DNA of 64,000 bases from Mordavella massiliensis (GTDB lineage: Bacteria; Bacillota; Clostridia; Lachnospirales; Lachnospiraceae): positions 28,336 to 92,335 of the forward strand of contig NZ_JACJKS010000011.1 in NCBI RefSeq assembly GCF_016901695.1. Direction: 5' to 3'. This document shows, piece by piece, positions 31,306 through 39,188 of this stretch (its first letter is position 1; each line of letters starts with the position of its first letter). The position numbers and the translations under genes were made by a program. The notes under the pieces are model-generated. The model worked only from the letters and a program-made list of their open reading frames with translations. It made no database searches and was not told where the DNA came from.

Positions 31306-31313
31306 TGTATACA
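31306..31313. promoter_or_regulatory. Candidate GntR/FadR-type operator before ispE
   Basis: TGTATACA is an 8-bp palindrome within TTGTATACAG, close to the TTGTATACAA type bound by many FadR-subfamily regulators. It lies just after the transcription start of the ispE-gntR unit, a repression position. Confidence 0.45.
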
Positions 31314-31330
31314 GTGTACGTATAACGCAC

Positions 31331-32884
31331 TTACAGTATACCCATATTCTCCTTAAAAATCAACAATTTATCCCCTGTTTTCGGCTCTCCTTCCTTCAGG
31401 CCGTTGGCCTCCCGGATGCCCTCCTCCGTCGCGCCGTAGCGCCTGGCGATGTCCCACAGCGTATCTCCCTCCCGGACGATGCAGCCTGTGATGCCGGGAG
31501 CGTTCTCCAATTCCTTCGGGTCCACGCTCTGCTCCTCCACGGAAGTGATGTTCCGGATCTTCTCCGGCCGGCGCAGGAAGAGGCGGAAGGAGAGGGCCGC
31601 CTTCACCTCGGCCTCGCCGCTTCCCAGGAGGCTGACCGAGAGCTGCTCCAGGCCTGCGCCGATGTCGCAGCGCATGGCCGGGGAAGCGCCCGGGCACTCG
31701 ATGACCTGGGAGAAGGGGACCATGCCCTGCCAGGTGCCGAAGGGCCTGTCGTCGTCCGCACGCACGTAGAGGAAACTCACGCTCAGGGCCCCCTCCACCA
31801 GGATCTCCCCCTCCTTGATCCGGGGCGGCTCCAGCTGCGGGTAGCCGCTGCTTTTCAGGATCTGCAGCGTGCCGTCCTGGATCTCCGGGAGGGTCAGGCG
31901 CTCCGTCAGCCTGCACCGGGAATTGTTCAGCATGACCAGGCTCTCCAGCTCCAGGTCCTCCCGCTCCAGGAGCAGGTTCCTGCCGGGGCTGTAGGCGTCC
32001 TCCAGGATCCGGACCGTCTCCTCCCTGTAGATGCAGCAGCGCACTTCCAGGGCCGCCTCCACGCCGAAGATCCGCAGTTCCCCGTCCTCATCCAGTCTCG
32101 CCTCGATAAGGGTCTCCCCCAGGCAGGCATGGACGCAGTGGTACAGATCCTCCCCGGCGCCGCCGGCGTCCAGCTTCCCCTCAAAGGGCACGGCCTGCTC
32201 CAGCCACTCCGTCTTCATGGTTTCCGTCTCGTAGAGGATGAAGACCTGCAGCTCGCCCCGCAGGATGAGGGCCCCCTCCTCCAGCCTCGTGTCCAGCTTC
32301 CGCAGGTCCGCCTCCGCCAGAAGGACGGTGCCGATGCTCTCCTTCGCCGCCGGGAGCTGCACTTCCTCCCGGATCCGGCAGATATCCCGGCACGCGCCCG
32401 CGCGGGTGAGGATCTCTTTTGACGTCTGCTTCCTGCAAAGGGGCGCGTCCCCCTCCAGATCCGCGGTGATCTGCACCTCCCCGTCCCGCTGTGCGCCCGC
32501 CTCCAGGTCCACGGACGCCCGCAGGTTCACCTTCCGGGAGTTGATAAGGCCCGCCGTCAGCTCCGCACTGGCCCGCCTGACATAGAAGGCATCCGCCGGG
32601 TCCGCCTCGGCTGCGGCCGTCTCCTCAAAGGGGAGGCGGCCTGCAAGGGCTGCCAGTCCCCCGTCCTCCGTCTCGTAGAGCACCTGGTAAAAAAGCTGCC
32701 CCGCCACACGGAGGCTGCGCTCCGCGGGGCGGATCTCCTCCACATGGACGGAGCCGTCCGCGCACACCACCCGGGCCGCGTCCGCCTTCACCTCCGGGAT
32801 ATTGATGTCCCCGTCTACGTAGAACTGCACGGCCGTGTCCGGGCCGGTCTGACTTGTCTGCAAGGTCTGTTTGATCTGTTCCAT
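31331..32884 (-). CDS. SPOCS (DUF3794) repeat protein with C-terminal LysM
   Basis: 517-aa protein with DUF3794/SPOCS domains around residues 35-130, 180-290 and 320-420 and a LysM domain at about 465-512 (VREGDTLWDIARRYGATEEG). This class is associated with spore coat/cortex proteins in clostridia; LysM would bind peptidoglycan or glycan. No signal peptide is present, which fits assembly in the mother cell. It is followed by the ispE promoter overlapping its 3' end and preceded by the PrcB-like lipoprotein gene 13 bp upstream. Confidence 0.9.
   Translation of the reverse strand: MEQIKQTLQTSQTGPDTAVQFYVDGDINIPEVKADAARVVCADGSVHVEEIRPAERSLRVAGQLFYQVLYETEDGGLAALAGRLPFEETAAAEADPADAFYVRRASAELTAGLINSRKVNLRASVDLEAGAQRDGEVQITADLEGDAPLCRKQTSKEILTRAGACRDICRIREEVQLPAAKESIGTVLLAEADLRKLDTRLEEGALILRGELQVFILYETETMKTEWLEQAVPFEGKLDAGGAGEDLYHCVHACLGETLIEARLDEDGELRIFGVEAALEVRCCIYREETVRILEDAYSPGRNLLLEREDLELESLVMLNNSRCRLTERLTLPEIQDGTLQILKSSGYPQLEPPRIKEGEILVEGALSVSFLYVRADDDRPFGTWQGMVPFSQVIECPGASPAMRCDIGAGLEQLSVSLLGSGEAEVKAALSFRLFLRRPEKIRNITSVEEQSVDPKELENAPGITGCIVREGDTLWDIARRYGATEEGIREANGLKEGEPKTGDKLLIFKENMGIL
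31335..31363 (-). promoter_or_regulatory. Promoter of ispE-gntR
   Basis: Minus-strand TTGATT (31363-31358) and TATACT (31340-31335) with a 17-bp spacer, inside the 3' end of the SPOCS gene, about 45 bp before ispE. Confidence 0.68.
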
Positions 32885-32897
32885 CCTGCTCCTCCTT

Positions 32898-33317
32898 CTA
32901 CCTTTCTGAAATGATCCGTTTCTCTGTATACGCGGTCCGCACCGCCGCGAAGGGCGCGCCCGCGGCCCCGGCTGCCTCCGCGTCTGATCCGGGGCCGGTC
33001 AGGCTGGCGCGGATCCGCAGGGTGTGCTCCGTCTCGGTCAGGCTCTCCACCCGGACGGTGTACCCGCCCGTCTCCTGCCTGCCGTACCCGACCGCTATGT
33101 AGAGCCACGTCCCGTCCCCGTAGGCGGCGAGAAACGGCTCCTCCCTCTCCCCGCTGATCCGCTCCTTAAGCGCCTCCGGCAGTTCTTCCTCCGCCGTCTC
33201 CTCATAGGACCGCGGCCAGCCGCCCGCTTCCTCCCGGTACAGGCCGCAGCCGCCGGATAAGAGGGCCAGCAGGAAGGCCGCCGGCAGAAAAAAACGCGCC
33301 GTCCTTTGTCCCACCAT
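32898..33317 (-). CDS. Small lipoprotein with PrcB-like domain
   Basis: About 139 aa. The N terminus is a lipoprotein signal (RTARFFLPAAFLLALLSGGC, lipobox SGGC). The C-terminal half has LYIAVGYGRQETGGYTVRVE, the core of the PrcB_C domain found in protease-associated proteins. Starts at 33353 or a GTG at 33374 are also possible; 33317 gives the most normal signal peptide. It is directly upstream of the SPOCS-LysM gene, so a cell-envelope or spore-envelope role is likely but unproven. Confidence 0.68.
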   Translation of the reverse strand: MVGQRTARFFLPAAFLLALLSGGCGLYREEAGGWPRSYEETAEEELPEALKERISGEREEPFLAAYGDGTWLYIAVGYGRQETGGYTVRVESLTETEHTLRIRASLTGPGSDAEAAGAAGAPFAAVRTAYTEKRIISER

Positions 33318-33433
33318 CTTCCCCGTCACGCAGACTTCCCTGCCAACACACATATTCTCTCTACCATCATACACACTCCCTCTTTGAAAAATACCAGTTT
33401 TATGATAAGATGCTTATGATGCAGGATACGGAA

Positions 33434-33468
33434 GTCATGCTTTTCATGCTCGCATGAAAGAGCATGAC
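33434..33468. other. Long hairpin upstream of plsC
   Basis: GTCATGCTTTTCATGC and GCATGAAAGAGCATGAC form a nearly perfect 16-bp stem with a 2-nt loop and one bulge. No T-run follows on either strand, so it is not a usual terminator; it could be a leader structure or palindromic repeat. Confidence 0.45.
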
Positions 33469-33551
33469 TTGAGGATCCGCAAAAACATGAGAAAGCAGCC
33501 CGACAGGGCGGATTTCGAATGTTTCTAAAACTTAAGAAAGGACCCACACCC

Positions 33552-34286
33552 ATGATCCGGTTTATCTGTATTGTAATCCTGTTATTTCTCTATCTCGTCC
33601 TCGGCATCCCCGTGCTGATCATAGAGTACTTCATCGGCCTCGTCAGCCCGAAGGCCAAAGACTACTCCTGCCTGCGGATGGTGCAGTGGACCTTCCGCCT
33701 GATGCTGAAGATCGCAGGCGTAAAAGTGACTGTCATCGGAGAGGAGAACATCCCCGATGAGCCGGTCCTTTATATAGGAAATCACAGGAGCTATTTCGAC
33801 ATTCTCCTCACCTACTCCAGGTGCCGGCGCCTGACCGGCTATGTGGCGAAAAAAGAGATGCTCCGCTACCCGCTTCTGCGGGACTGGATGCGGAATCTCT
33901 ACTGCCTCTTCCTGGACCGCAGCACGCCCAGGGAGGGCCTCAAGACGATCCTTACGGCCATTGACTATGTGAAAAAGGGCGTCTCCATCTGCATCTTCCC
34001 GGAGGGGACGAGGAATAAGGGGGAGGAGGGCTCCATGCTGCCCTTCCACGACGGCGCCCTGAAGATCGCAGAGAAGACGGGATGCGCCATCATCCCCATG
34101 TCCATGAACAACACCCAGGCCATCTTTGAGGCACACCTTCCCTTTGTGCGCAGGACCCACGTGATCCTGGAGTACGGCGCGCCCATCTACCCGGACAGGC
34201 TCGACAAAGAGACCCGGCGCCACCTGGGCAGCTACTGCCAGAATATCATAAAGGAGACGATCCTGAAAAACAGGGATCTCGTCTGA
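33552..34286 (+). CDS. plsC: 1-acyl-sn-glycerol-3-phosphate acyltransferase
   Basis: 244-aa membrane enzyme making phosphatidic acid. An N-terminal hydrophobic helix (FICIVILLFLYLVLGIPVLI) is followed by the acyltransferase motif NHRSYFD (HX4D) and the glycerol-phosphate motif FPEGTRNKGE. The start at 33552 has AAAGGA about 9 bp upstream; an ATG at 33519 lacks a clear site. It is a plus-strand unit upstream of, but separate from, pncB, which has its own promoter. Confidence 0.9.
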   Translation: MIRFICIVILLFLYLVLGIPVLIIEYFIGLVSPKAKDYSCLRMVQWTFRLMLKIAGVKVTVIGEENIPDEPVLYIGNHRSYFDILLTYSRCRRLTGYVAKKEMLRYPLLRDWMRNLYCLFLDRSTPREGLKTILTAIDYVKKGVSICIFPEGTRNKGEEGSMLPFHDGALKIAEKTGCAIIPMSMNNTQAIFEAHLPFVRRTHVILEYGAPIYPDRLDKETRRHLGSYCQNIIKETILKNRDLV

Positions 34287-34299
34287 TCTTTACTTTGTT

Positions 34300-34328
34300 T
34301 TTACATTTTCTTCTCCGGGTGCTATAAT
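34300..34328 (+). promoter_or_regulatory. Promoter of pncB-ddl-murF-cof operon
   Basis: TTTACA (34300-34305) and TATAAT (34323-34328) at 17 bp spacing, 57 bp before pncB. Confidence 0.72.
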
Positions 34329-34385
34329 TGGGATAACTTTGAAATCTTTTTACACATACATACTGCAAAGGAGTCATAAAAAACA

Positions 34386-35837
34386 ATGAGCAGACATGAT
34401 CTGACCCTGCTGACGGACTTCTACGAACTCACCATGATGCAGGGCTACTATGAAAAAGGACAGAACGAGACCGTTATCTTCGACGTATTCTTCCGCCAGA
34501 ACCCCAACAACGGGGGCTACTCCATCTGCGCGGGCCTGGACCAGGTCATCGAGTACGTCAAGAACCTGAACTTCACCTACGAGGATGTGGACTACCTGCG
34601 CGGGCTTGGCCTGTTCAGCGAGGAGTTTCTCCACTATCTGAGCGGCTTCCACTTCACAGGGGACATCTACGCCATCCCGGAGGGCACGGTCATCTTCCCG
34701 AAGGAACCCCTCGTGAAGGTCATCGCACCCATCATGGAGGCGCAGCTCGTGGAGACTGCGATCCTGAACATCATCAACCACCAGAGCCTCATCGCCACAA
34801 AGGCGTCCCGCGTCGTGTTCGCGGCGGGCGGGGACGGCATCATGGAGTTCGGCCTGCGCCGGGCCCAGGGGCCGGACGCCGGGCTCTACGGCGCCAGGGC
34901 GGCCATCATCGGCGGCTGCATCGGCACCTCCAACGTGCTGGCGGGCCAGCGCTTTGACGTGCCGGTACTGGGCACCCATGCCCATAGCTGGATCATGAGT
35001 TTCCCGGACGAATACACCGCGTTCCGGGCTTACGCGGATCTCTACCCGAACAACTGCATCCTGCTGGTGGACACGTACGACACGCTGAAATCCGGCGTGC
35101 CCAACGCGATCCGCGTATTCCGGGAGATGCGGGAAGCGGGCGTGGAACTGAAGAAATACGGCATCCGCCTGGACAGCGGCGACCTGGCCTACCTCTCCAA
35201 GAAGGCGCGGGCTATGCTGGACGAGGCCGGATTTACAGATGCGATCATCTCCGCCTCCAACGACCTGGACGAGTACCTGCTCCACGACCTGAAGATGCAG
35301 CAGGCCGCCATCACGTCCTGGGGCGTGGGGACCAACCTCATCACCTCCAAGGACTGCCCGTCCTTCGGCGGCGTCTACAAGCTGGCCGCCATCCAGGATG
35401 AGAACGGCAGCTTTGTGCCCAAGATCAAGATCTCCGAGAACACGGAGAAGATCACCAACCCGGGCAACAAGACGATCTACCGCATCTACGAGAAGGACAG
35501 CGGCAAGGTGAAGGCGGATCTCATCTGCTTTGCCGACGAGGTCTTCGACCCGGAAAAGGACCTGCTCCTGTTCGACCCCATCGACACATGGAAGAAGACA
35601 AAGCTGCCCGGCGGCTCCTACACCATGCGCGAGATCCTCGTGCCCGTGTTCCGCCGCGGCGAGTGCGTATACGAATCCCCCTCTGTCATGGAGATCGCGG
35701 ACTACTGCCGCCGGGAGAAGGATACGCTGTGGGATGAGACGAAGCGTCTCTTCTACCCCCATCAGGTCTATGTGGATCTGTCTGACAGCCTCTACAAGGT
35801 GAAGAAATCCCTGCTGGACCAGATGGATATGGACTGA
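34386..35837 (+). CDS. pncB: Nicotinate phosphoribosyltransferase
   Basis: 483-aa enzyme joining nicotinate to PRPP, the first step of NAD salvage (Preiss-Handler). Features: LLTDFYELTMMQGY at the N terminus, IMEFGLRRAQGPDAG with the active-site region, VLGTHAHSWIMSF and GIRLDSGDLAYLSKKA for phosphoribosyl binding. AAAGGAG precedes the ATG. It is the first of four plus-strand genes (ddl, murF, Cof phosphatase) with gaps of 9-31 bp. Confidence 0.95.
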   Translation: MSRHDLTLLTDFYELTMMQGYYEKGQNETVIFDVFFRQNPNNGGYSICAGLDQVIEYVKNLNFTYEDVDYLRGLGLFSEEFLHYLSGFHFTGDIYAIPEGTVIFPKEPLVKVIAPIMEAQLVETAILNIINHQSLIATKASRVVFAAGGDGIMEFGLRRAQGPDAGLYGARAAIIGGCIGTSNVLAGQRFDVPVLGTHAHSWIMSFPDEYTAFRAYADLYPNNCILLVDTYDTLKSGVPNAIRVFREMREAGVELKKYGIRLDSGDLAYLSKKARAMLDEAGFTDAIISASNDLDEYLLHDLKMQQAAITSWGVGTNLITSKDCPSFGGVYKLAAIQDENGSFVPKIKISENTEKITNPGNKTIYRIYEKDSGKVKADLICFADEVFDPEKDLLLFDPIDTWKKTKLPGGSYTMREILVPVFRRGECVYESPSVMEIADYCRREKDTLWDETKRLFYPHQVYVDLSDSLYKVKKSLLDQMDMD

Positions 35838-35866
35838 TTTTGCATATATAAGGAGGACTTGTTTTT

Positions 35867-36928
35867 ATGAATATCATTGTACTGGCCGGAGGCTGCAGCA
35901 GCGAGAGGGATGTGTCCTTAAGTTCCGGCGGAAGTATCTGCCGCGCTTTAAGAGAGCGGGGACACAACGCGTACCTGCTGGACTCCTTCCTCGGACTTCC
36001 GGACGCGCCGGAGCATCTGGAGGATGTGTTCACCCTCCCGGGCGGCGGCCTTGAGATCGCCACCGGCATCCAGGTGGCGGAGCCGGACCTGCAGGCGCTG
36101 TGGGCGTCGCGGCCGGGGGATTCCCGCAGCCAGCTCGGCCCCAACGTGATCGAGCTGTGCGCGCTGGCTGACATCACCTTCATCGGCCTGCACGGGGGCA
36201 TCGGCGAGGACGGCCGTCTCCAGGCTGCGTTCGACACCCTGGGGATCCGCTATACAGGGCCCGACTCCCTGGGCTGCGCCCTCTCGATGGATAAGGGCGT
36301 CACGAAGGAGCTCTTTCACTCCTCGGGCGTACCCACACCCTACGGGACGCACATTACAAGAAAAGACAAAGACATCTCCCTGGAGGAACTGCAGATCCCC
36401 CTTCCCCTCGTCGTGAAGCCCTGCTCCGGCGGCTCCAGCATCGGCGTGCATTTCGCCCACACGGAGGAGGAGTACCAGGAGGCCATGCGCCTCTCCTTTG
36501 AGAAGGAAGACGAAGTTGTCATCGAGCCTTTCATCGACGGCCGGGAGTACGCCTGCGGCATCTTTGACGGGCAGGCCCTCCCCCTTGTGGAGATCATCCC
36601 GGACGGGGGCGTCTTTGACTACGTGCACAAATACCAGAGCGGCGGCGCGTCCGAGATCTGCCCCGCCACCTCCGTGGATGCGGAGACGACGGCGGCGATC
36701 CAGAAGGCAGGCGTGCTGGCAGCCCAGGCGCTGCGCCTCAACGTGTACTGCCGCGCGGACTTTATTGTGGATAAGCGCACCGGACAGTTCTTCTGCCTGG
36801 AAGTCAACTCCCTGCCCGGCATGACGGACGCCAGCCTCCTCCCGAAGGCGGCGAGGGCGGCCGGCTATGAGTACGGGGAGTTCTGCGAGCGCATCATCGA
36901 GAAATCCATGGAAGCAAGGTACAGATAG
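35867..36928 (+). CDS. ddl: D-alanine--D-alanine ligase
   Basis: 353-aa ATP-grasp enzyme making the D-Ala-D-Ala dipeptide of peptidoglycan. The N-terminal domain starts IIVLAGGCSSERDVSLSSG; the ATP-binding lid has LPLVVKPCSGGSSIGV, and the metal-binding end shows CLEVNSLPGMTDASLLPKA (E and N ligands). AGGAGG lies before the ATG. It is directly followed by murF, whose product uses the dipeptide, so the order makes biochemical sense. Residues distinguishing D-Ala from D-Lac ligases were not resolved. Confidence 0.93.
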   Translation: MNIIVLAGGCSSERDVSLSSGGSICRALRERGHNAYLLDSFLGLPDAPEHLEDVFTLPGGGLEIATGIQVAEPDLQALWASRPGDSRSQLGPNVIELCALADITFIGLHGGIGEDGRLQAAFDTLGIRYTGPDSLGCALSMDKGVTKELFHSSGVPTPYGTHITRKDKDISLEELQIPLPLVVKPCSGGSSIGVHFAHTEEEYQEAMRLSFEKEDEVVIEPFIDGREYACGIFDGQALPLVEIIPDGGVFDYVHKYQSGGASEICPATSVDAETTAAIQKAGVLAAQALRLNVYCRADFIVDKRTGQFFCLEVNSLPGMTDASLLPKAARAAGYEYGEFCERIIEKSMEARYR

Positions 36929-36937
36929 GAGAACAGC

Positions 36938-38311
36938 ATGAAAAACCTTACCATTGAAACGATAACAGCCGCCTGCCGGGGCACCCTCCACGGCAGCGCG
37001 GACCCGGCTGGCCGGGAGGCCGCCCATGTGGTCATCGACAGCCGCAAGGCCGGCCCCGGCGACGTCTTCGTGGCTCTGAGCGGGGAGCGTGTGGACGGCC
37101 ACACCTTCATCCCCTCCGTCATGGAGAAGGGGGCCCTGTGCGCGGTATCCGAGCAGGATCTGGGGGAGAGGGATTTCCCGTGGATCCGTGTGGAGTCCAC
37201 GGCACAGGCCCTTCTGGACATTGCCAAGCTCTACCGGGATTCCTTTGACATCAAAGTAGTGGGCATCTCCGGCAGCGTGGGCAAGACGAGTACGAAGGAG
37301 ATGATCGCCTCCGTGCTGGCGCAGAAATACAACGTGCACAAGACCCAGGGCAACTTAAACAGTGAATCCGGCCTCCCCCTGACTGTCTTTGAACTGCAGG
37401 AGGAGAACGAAGTCTCCGTCCTGGAGATGGGCATCAACCACTTCGGCGAGATGCGCAGGCTCTCCACCGTGGCCCAGCCGGACGTGTGCGTGATCACCAA
37501 CATCGGCGTGGCCCATCTGGAGTTCCTCAAGACGCAGCAGGGGATCCTGCAGGAGAAGACCCAGATGTTCCAGGATATGAAGCCGGGCGGCTCCATCATC
37601 CTGAACGGGGACGACCCTCTTCTGGCCGCCGTCGGCCCGGTCCGCGGCGTGAAGCCCCTCTTCTACGGCACAAACCCGCGCTGCGATATCTACGCGGATG
37701 AGATCGAGCCCCTGGGCCTGCGGGGGTCTGCCTGCGTGATCCACACGCCGGACGGCTCTTTCGCATGCACGGTCCCCACGCCGGGCGCCCATATGATCTC
37801 CAACGCCCTGGCCGGCGCGGCCGTCGGCTATGTGCTGGGCCTGACCGGGCAGGAGATCCGGGACGGCATCGAGCACCTCCCCTTCCTGCCGGGGCGGAAC
37901 AATATCATTAAGACCGGCCGGAACATCATCCTGGACGACTGCTACAACGCCAACCCGGTCTCCATGAGAGCCGCCATCGACGTGCTGAACTTAGGCATCG
38001 GCCGCAAGGTGGCCATCCTTGGAAATATGGGGGAGCTTGGAAAGAATGAGAAGGAACTGCACTACGAGGTGGGGACCTACCTGGCTTCCACCGGCACCGA
38101 TGCAGTCATCGCGGTGGACGAACTGGCAAAGGAGATCATCCGGGGCCTGAAGGACGCAGGCTCTGCTATCGAGACCCACTGGTTCCCCTCCAGGGACGAG
38201 CTGATCCCCCAGCTTGGATCCCTGATCCGGGAGGGCGACAACATCCTTGTCAAAGCCTCCAACAGCATGGGCTTTGGCGGGATCGTGAAGGCGCTGCAGG
38301 AGCTGGCGTGA
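36938..38311 (+). CDS. murF: UDP-N-acetylmuramoyl-tripeptide--D-alanyl-D-alanine ligase
   Basis: 457-aa Mur ligase adding D-Ala-D-Ala to the UDP-MurNAc tripeptide. The P-loop is GISGSVGKTSTKEM; LEMGINHFGEM and ITNIGVAHLEFL are family motifs; the C-terminal domain has ILDDCYNANPVSMRAAI. Preceded by GGAG, 9 bp after ddl. Confidence 0.96.
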   Translation: MKNLTIETITAACRGTLHGSADPAGREAAHVVIDSRKAGPGDVFVALSGERVDGHTFIPSVMEKGALCAVSEQDLGERDFPWIRVESTAQALLDIAKLYRDSFDIKVVGISGSVGKTSTKEMIASVLAQKYNVHKTQGNLNSESGLPLTVFELQEENEVSVLEMGINHFGEMRRLSTVAQPDVCVITNIGVAHLEFLKTQQGILQEKTQMFQDMKPGGSIILNGDDPLLAAVGPVRGVKPLFYGTNPRCDIYADEIEPLGLRGSACVIHTPDGSFACTVPTPGAHMISNALAGAAVGYVLGLTGQEIRDGIEHLPFLPGRNNIIKTGRNIILDDCYNANPVSMRAAIDVLNLGIGRKVAILGNMGELGKNEKELHYEVGTYLASTGTDAVIAVDELAKEIIRGLKDAGSAIETHWFPSRDELIPQLGSLIREGDNILVKASNSMGFGGIVKALQELA

Positions 38312-38342
38312 CAGAGCTGCCGCGATATAAGGAGAACAGACT

Positions 38343-39158
38343 ATGGAGTATCAGATCCTCGTACTTGATCTGGACGGTACGCTGACCAACTCAAGAAAAG
38401 AAATCACCCCCGAGACCCGGGAGGCGCTCATCGAGATCCAGGAGCGGGGAAAGAAAGTCGTGCTTGCCAGCGGGCGCCCCACCCAGGGCGTCATGCCCCT
38501 GGCGCAGCAGCTGCATCTGGCGGATTACGGCAGCTACATCCTCTCCTTCAACGGCGCCCGCATCACGGACTGCCGCAGCGGGGAGGTCATCTACAGCCGG
38601 TATCTTCCGGACGACGCGCTGAAGACCGTGTACGATCTGGCCTCCGCCTTCGCGCCGGAGGGCGCGGATCTTCTCACCTACTCCGACACCCGCATCATCT
38701 CCGGGCTGAAGCCGAACCGGTACACGATGCTGGAGTCCTCCATCAACCATATGCCGGTGCTTCAGAGCCGGGATTTCCTGGCGGATATCCCGGGGAAGGT
38801 GAACAAATTCCTCGGCACCGGGGAGCCGGCGGTGATCGCGCGGATGAAGGATGTCATGGCGGATGCGTTCCGCTCCTACCTCAACATCTACTGCTCCGAC
38901 CCCTTCTTCCTGGAGATCATGCCGAGCCGGATCGACAAGGCCCACTCCCTTCTGAAGCTTCTGGGGAGCATCGGCCTTTCGGCGGAACAGATGATCTGCT
39001 GCGGGGACGGGTACAACGACATCACCATGATCGAGACGGCCGGCCTGGGAGTGGCCATGGCGAACGCCCAGCCCCCCGTGCTGGACAGCGCGGACTACAT
39101 CACCAAGTCCAACGACGAGAACGGGGTTCTCCATGTGATCAATAAATTTATGCGGTAG
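38343..39158 (+). CDS. Cof-type HAD phosphatase
   Basis: 271-aa cytoplasmic HAD hydrolase, type IIB cap. Motif I is DLDGTLTNS, motif II ASGRP, motif III lysine near SRIDKAHS and motif IV CGDGYNDITMI. Members dephosphorylate sugar phosphates or cofactors with broad specificity. It is the last gene of the pncB operon; its stop codon lies within the terminator stem. Confidence 0.9.
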   Translation: MEYQILVLDLDGTLTNSRKEITPETREALIEIQERGKKVVLASGRPTQGVMPLAQQLHLADYGSYILSFNGARITDCRSGEVIYSRYLPDDALKTVYDLASAFAPEGADLLTYSDTRIISGLKPNRYTMLESSINHMPVLQSRDFLADIPGKVNKFLGTGEPAVIARMKDVMADAFRSYLNIYCSDPFFLEIMPSRIDKAHSLLKLLGSIGLSAEQMICCGDGYNDITMIETAGLGVAMANAQPPVLDSADYITKSNDENGVLHVINKFMR

Positions 39159-39188
39159 AAAGAATTTCTTCTTCCTACCGCATTTTTT
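39150..39188. terminator. Bidirectional terminator
   Basis: ATGCGGTAG (39150-39158) and CTACCGCAT (39175-39183), followed by TTTTT, form a strong stem between the convergent Cof phosphatase and P-type ATPase genes. Confidence 0.85.
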
